From the NCBI GenBank assembly GCA_027579435.1, contig JANBPK010000919.1, forward strand, positions 310,001 through 374,000: a stretch of 64,000 nt of DNA, read 5' to 3'. The notes under the pieces were generated by a model. It had not been told where the DNA came from, did no database searches, and was given only the letters and a program-made list of their open reading frames with translations. Every line of letters begins with the position of its first letter. Within the stretch, counting starts at the first letter, position 1. Source of the stretch: Candolleomyces eurysporus. Taxonomy: Eukaryota > Basidiomycota > Agaricomycetes > Agaricales > Psathyrellaceae. Positions 59,039 to 64,000 of this stretch are shown in pieces. Both the position numbers and the translations under genes were made by a program.

Positions 59039-61956
59039 TCACAAGCCGTTGCCAATGTAATTCGATGTACTCGAAAGCAAGTCCAGGTTGTTGTGCTGAC
59101 CAGGGGAGGCAGAGATGTCACGCATTGGCCACGCCCCATTGGCGCCGTTCATGGGATGAGGGGGAGGGGCCAGTCGCACACCGTTCATGTTTGGTGGCGA
59201 CAACGTCCTATCAGAAGCGTTACTAGATTGATGATACATCTGACCGTTCTGAAGAGATGATCCAGCATCCATAGATGGACCGTGTTGTTGCTGGTTTTGA
59301 TTGGTGCGGTGGGAAAAGGGATATAGAGGAACATTGACCTCCAGAGGGTGCTTCTGCGCAGTCATCCTGACAATTTCTCGCATTAAACCCTGTAAGAGAC
59401 GTTCTTGCCGTGCTGAAACGAACAGAAAAAACAAGACATGAGTCGGAATTCGTAATAACCAACAACTCCTTTAACTCACTTCCGATGGGTGATCTGCTTC
59501 CATACTCCAGCATCGCAAATCTATTCAATTAATGAGCGTTCGTCACTGAATGATGTGAACCGATGTAACGCACCTCAGAACGTTGATTTCACCCCAGATC
59601 CGTGCTTCCCGCTCTTGGTCCCCGGTTTCAATGTAGTGTTTGCAGAGTTGCACCAGCACAACCGCCGCAAGGTACCAACAAATCTGGAGCGCATAAAAAA
59701 AAAAAAGTCAGAACCTCCGTGGCCAAGAGATTGGGGATAGGACTGCGCACAGTGACAAATGGGTGGAGTTTGGTAACATCAATAGACTCTTGAGAGAGCG
59801 AATAGAAAGCCTTGAGAATTTGTTTCGCAGAGTTGACGCAACGACTCATCGAAACGTTATCGTTATTGGTGAAATCAATGTATGGGTTATGCAGTGTGAT
59901 AGTCGCCCTTGTTTCAAAAATCAGTTGTACTGCCTAACGATCTAGATAAACGCGAAACTCACGCATGCGGGATGATATGAACCATGTACAGGTCTGTGTT
60001 GACTGTAGCCCCTTCGGTCGTCTCGGTTATACCGGCGTTGTTCCGAAAAATAGGGGGTAGGTTGGCTAAGAAGTCCTCACAAACCAGTTTGTCCAGTTCT
60101 TTAAAGCCGTTTAGTAAGAATGGGTTTTGACTCTTGCTTGGTGGGGTTGGTGCTCGTAAGTTACCGCGAACGTTAAAGTCGGTGACTTTTCCAAATAGCA
60201 TAACGGCTTTGATGAGCAGTAAGAACGCGTCCGTGTATTGCGGAGGGTGGCGGGTGAAGACATCGGCTGTTGACAAGTCTTGAGGGTTACTGGGGACGTG
60301 AGCCTATTCAACGGAGACAACGTCAATCTCCATCCATCAATGGAGGAGGATGGGGACCTCCGGACATTGAATGACGTACCTCAGATTCGAAATCCTCCGT
60401 TCGCAGAGGGAGTTCTGTCCCGAGATCGCGCTCGTCGACAGCATGAATCCAACCGCCGACAGAAGCAATTCGGTCGAAAAGTATTGTCATCCACCACGTC
60501 CTCCGTCTCGACTCTAGATCACGTAAATCCTTTGGTGGAGCAAGGTAAGCACCCGGAGAATTATTTCCATGCGTTGAGAAGGTTCCCGGATAATTTAGCC
60601 GTAGTGGAACGGCCACTCTCGTCTGGAAGCCAGCAAAGATCCAAACTTCGACCCATCTCCCTTCCTGATAGAAGTACCAGGAAAGAAGGATACAGGCCTG
60701 CATCACAGAGAAGATGTCTTCTCCACTAGCCATGGTTTTGTCAATGTATTGACGGGTCTTGCTTGCATGGAATTCTGCGAACTGGTCACGCCGTGTGCTG
60801 TCGGGGAGTGTGATGACGTCGGTAGGGTTCCACCTCGAGGCAGACGCGCACTTTGTCGCAAAAAGGGAATTAATGAGCCCGGGTCCGCAGCAGATGAAAA
60901 AGGACGTACGATTGCATGTAGGATGGAGGAGTGCGGGAAGCCAGGGTCCTTTGGTGATAATTTCATTGCCGCCAAAAATGACGGTTTGTGTAGAACCCGC
61001 GAGCCGCAGGGGTCATTTTTGAAGAACACGTCGATACTGCGGGAGACTTAATCAAATGAACTGAGGTGACACAAAACAATACTCACTACTGGTTCAGCCT
61101 TGCCGGGTCTGGCAAATCGGGATTCCACCCCGAAAACAATAGATCCATGAAAGGGTCTGAATCTCCCTTTTTGCCGCCACTAAGGTCGGGACTACCGGTT
61201 GCATCGCGCAACCGCGAGTCAGGGCTCCCCGGGGCAATGAGGCTCATGGCTAAGGAGGCGCGAGGCAAGGTGATACCGCCCGAGTCTGAACCTGCCGGAA
61301 GTTGATGAGCGCTGGTAAACAGGCAGAAAGGCATGTCAAGTACCGCTGGCTCCCGGCGACGAGGAACGGTTTCCACCCTGTTCATACAGTCTTTGCCTCA
61401 GTTGTGCTGGAATCAGAGCGGTCAGCACCTCCCAGCGCCCCAGAGTATCAGGCTCCGACACACCTATCTGCTCTTCTAGTTGCCGAATCTTGTCGATTGG
61501 GTCGGTGTCAGGGGCGAGTGTAAGTCCCTCCACCGGATCATAGGAGCATTGAGGCTCTGTTGGATGCCTATGTAACGAGTGAGCAAGTCCTGGTCCCAAT
61601 GATCCCGATTAACAGCGAAACATACGCATAGCCCACTGGCGCTGGCACACTAATGGTCGCTTGCCATTGTCTAGGTTGTTGAGAACAGTCAATAGAGTCC
61701 AGGAGGCCAAGAGTTGGTTGATTCACTTCACGCAGGTTCCACAGTGCGGTCTGGCGGCATCACATTTCTAGGATCGTAGGTTGAGAGAGCAGATTTGGGG
61801 AGAGGATGAAGGGGTGAACCCACAAGTTTCCGTTTCCGACACGTCCGACACGCCTTAAGAACGGAACCGGAGTCAGAGTTTGTGGACAAAGACGGTGGCA
61901 GACGCACACACCTGGTTTCGACGAAGGGCAGGTCGAGGATTGGCTGCTTTTGGCAT
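59039..61956 (-). CDS. Zn2Cys6 fungal transcription factor
   Basis: DNA-binding regulator of the Gal4-type class. The ATG at 61956 (MPKAANPRPAFVETR) precedes the binuclear zinc cluster, assembled over three introns: KACRTCRKRKL, then KCDAARPHCGTCVK, then QWQATISVPAPVGYA, then HPTEPQCSYDP. All six Cys are present. The spacing between Cys 5 and 6 is long, which is common in agaricomycetes. A linker helix (DPIDKIRQLEEQI) follows, then the fungal transcription factor middle domain: VFFKNDPCGSRVLHKPSFLA, GEDIFSVMQACILLSWYFYQ, DLESRRRTWWMTILFDRIAS and HPPQYTDAFLLLIKAVMLFG. The C terminus is Asn/Gly/Pro-rich, ending SNYIGNGL. Targets unknown. At least ten introns, some placed approximately. Confidence 0.88.
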
Positions 61957-62603
61957 AGTTCTATGGCAGATTCCGTATCAACTGACAGTAATCAAAAGGC
62001 TAGAGCAGGGGATGTGGGACGGGGTTCGTCGACGGTCTGTAGTGGTTAAAGAGAAGGAAGGGTTAATGCGAGAGGTACGGAGGGAGTTGAACGCTGTGAA
62101 CCGAGAGGCAAGTTGGGCGCTGTGTGGGAGCTTATGAGCATCGTGATGGGGCTATCTCTTGATGGGGTATCATAATTGGGCAACCGCCTCCGCCTCTGAT
62201 ATTACCGCCTCTTTGGCTCCTGCCCTCTGAGTTTGTCGACCTGATCCCATCGCCCATTCCAATCTCTAACATAACCGGAAATACAACAGAAGCATGAGCT
62301 GGACATTGCGCCCATTCACATGAGGGCTCTCGCGTTTTAGCCAAATGTCCCTTTCAAACGCCTGGCAACTTTTCCAGATCTTTCGACTGCCACATGGGCG
62401 CAAAATCTTTACAGCTATATGGGTTGCACCTTTGGCCGACTGACAATACGTATGCACAAAAACCGCTGAGGATATCATGATCAAGTCAGCTCGAAATTGT
62501 TTTATGCTGATCCTGCGATGACTACTGGATTCAAGATCTGGGATACGTAATGCGACATGGATAAGAAGATGCTGACTATTTAGGACAAAGAGAAGACGGA
62601 GAC
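61957..62603. other. Promoter region of the transcription factor gene
   Basis: Between the start of the Zn2Cys6 gene and the end of the UPF0047 gene, both on the minus strand. An 85-codon plus-strand frame overlaps the factor's first exon and is judged spurious. Nothing else recognised. Confidence 0.5.
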
Positions 62604-63440
62604 TTACAAGATGGTGGCCACCACTCGCCGAGTATGGGCCATATGACGAATTCCGTAAGATAGATACCTAGGAAGCCCTCGGTGAATTTGAAGTCCCAAG
62701 AAAAAAACAATATTAGTGGGGTAGAAGCGCACCTTGCCATGTTCCCAAATTCAATTTCCCGTTCGTGATGGGTATGGAGATTGAACTTCCGACGAGAGAG
62801 GCCTTGGTATGAGATACTCTGCATAGTTGGATATGAAAACCCTTGTCCAGATAGCAGAGTAGATATTCGGTTCTTACGAATCACTTTTCACAAGACTGTC
62901 AGTCAACACCTGGAAAGATGACGACAAAGAACTCACTCAGGTCCTTCGTCAGTGTGCCTCCAATCCAGGCTTTCTGGGACAATAGTGTCTAGCGCCATGT
63001 CCATGTCTGACGGGCAACACGGAGTCAACACAGATGATGTAGCCTTGTCGACCATTGATGAGAACCTTTTCTTACGTCTGCAGCAAGGATCGCATCAGGA
63101 ATTCAGGCATGAGCGCACAATCCAGGTCCTCACCGCTGTCAAAGTTTTCGTTCACTGTCAAGGCAGCGGAGGTATGCTGTCTTCAGTCCGTGGTGATCAG
63201 ATGCGCCAACAAGAGAGATAGGTACTCGTGATCTGGAGTCGTATGGATCGTAGCCCACTTACATGAAGAGGAACAACATCCCAGCCTGTTTGAACATTTA
63301 AATGGGCTCCGATCAGCGTTGAGATAGGAAGCTACCTGCACACCCTCCAACCCTGACTCTATTTGGTTCACGACTTCGTTGGTCACAAGATGACATCCTT
63401 TGGCACGTTTTGAGAGGGTGAAGGTCCTTTGCCAGCCCAT
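62604..63440 (-). CDS. YjbQ/UPF0047-family protein with apparent frameshift
   Basis: Small enzyme-like protein of the UPF0047 family; bacterial YjbQ shows weak thiamine-phosphate synthase activity. Exons give [86 protein letters not shown] and, later, [20 protein letters not shown] then GTWQGIYLTEF. The conserved His in QHTSAALT is present. The exon between GPE and KASLVG could not be resolved. After GIYLTEF, at about 62650, the expected ending [14 protein letters not shown] plus a stop is found, but in another frame; one missing base in gaattc context would explain it. The unshifted frame instead reads about 25 unrelated residues. Either a sequence error or a decaying gene. Confidence 0.7.
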
Positions 63441-63645
63441 CGATATCGTATGGTGGTGGTAATTGATAAGGAGGCCGAGATAGGTGGACGGAATCAAATT
63501 TAGCGCGATCACTGTTGAATGATGACAGGGTCGCGATGATGGTAGTAGGTGCTTGGATCCTTTTTGGCCTTGCAACATGTGTATTATTGACTACATAGAA
63601 TATTGTACAACAGAGAGGTGAAGAATGAGACCGCGACTAAATAGG

Positions 63646-64000
63646 CTAATCGTCATATCGCCGTGCACGTTCCTGCCCACCTCTGTTACCTGGAACATTT
63701 CGATTTCGGCAGTGATTAGCATAATGTCCTCTTTCACCGCACTGTAGAGTCAAGAACGTTAAAATCGGGAGTGAAATCGAGGAAATGAAAACCGCACCTT
63801 GAAACACAGCACTTCGTCAAGGTTGCGTCGTGGTGGACCCTGCAGAGACGCGGCTTGGCCCCCGGTACCGTAATCATATCGGCCGTATCCTGGAGGCGGA
63901 GGTCCAACTTCACGATTCGCGGCAGACGCCTGCTTTTCATAGTCTTGGGCTGACGGAGGGCTCGGCTTAGGACTAGAAAGAGTTTGTTTGTTCCAGACTC
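63646..64000 (-). CDS. CCHC zinc-knuckle protein, 3' end (possibly CPSF30/Yth1)
   Basis: The last two exons of a gene running off the right edge. The frame gives QTLSSPKPSPPSAQDYEKQA, then GPPPPGYGRYDYGTGG and RRNLDEVLCFK, which joins over a 56-base intron to CGERGHYANHC, an intact CCHC knuckle. The end is NRNVPGNRGGQERARRYDD. A Pro/Gly-rich linker followed by a single C-terminal knuckle with this NLDEVLCFKCG context suits the polyadenylation factor CPSF30/Yth1 of basidiomycetes, whose CCCH fingers would lie beyond the window. That identity is an inference from memory of the family; an RNA-binding zinc-knuckle role is safer. Confidence 0.6.

Noticed and set aside
61880..62137. 85-codon plus-strand frame with a hydrophobic segment
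   Set aside because: Antisense to the first exon and promoter of the Zn2Cys6 gene, no motif.

Overview
The window is nuclear DNA from a filamentous fungus, most probably an agaricomycete basidiomycete. The evidence is dense genes on both strands, many introns of about 50-60 bases with GT-AG ends and CTAA-type branch sites, short intergenic spaces, and a gene set typical of that group. No bacterial, viral, transposon or CRISPR signature was seen. Exon structures were worked out by hand from reading frames, splice signals and remembered family motifs; no database search was possible.

Layout. 1-9200: 3' end of a GW-motif protein (+), a BET double-bromodomain protein (-), a WDR70-like WD40 protein (-), a small hypothetical gene (+), frataxin (-) and a mitochondrial rhodanese (-). 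9200-18000: a Ctr copper transporter (+), gene-poor stretches, a 133-residue unknown protein (+), a two-domain mercaptopyruvate/thiosulfate sulfurtransferase (-) and V-ATPase subunit C (+). 18000-30400: a multi-KH protein (-), an RBR ubiquitin ligase (-), the ribosome-biogenesis factor Urb2 (+) and a trypsin-like protease (+). 30400-32290 is an almost gene-free 1.9 kb. 32290-42700: an RBM26/27-type RNA-binding protein (+), the DEAD-box helicase Dbp3 (+), an oxysterol-binding protein (+), mitochondrial acyl carrier protein (-) and ribosomal protein L16/L13a (+).

42826-48255 holds the most interesting structure. It is a segmental tandem duplication of a block KH gene / NUFIP gene / 3' end of an M16 peptidase gene, followed by complementary decay. 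Copy A keeps an intact NUFIP gene but only a 3' scrap of the peptidase gene. Copy B keeps the peptidase gene but only remnants of NUFIP. Both keep a PCBP-like KH gene. Copy B has lost the GXXG loop of KH1, while the KH3 half is almost identical between copies, which suggests gene conversion.

48183-64000: the M16 metallopeptidase (-), a Ngl2/CCR4-type nuclease (+), a Dbl-homology RhoGEF-like protein with a Pro/Gly-rich tail (-), a small probable membrane protein (+), a Zn2Cys6 transcription factor (-), a YjbQ/UPF0047 gene with an apparent C-terminal frameshift (-), and the 3' end of a CCHC zinc-knuckle gene, possibly CPSF30/Yth1 (-).

Most genes are housekeeping: chromatin, RNA processing, ribosome assembly, mitochondrial Fe-S/sulfur/fatty-acid chemistry and lipid transport. 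There is no co-transcribed cluster. Several pairs share short divergent promoters. Five isolated N bases all sit next to homopolymers; one breaks a reading frame.
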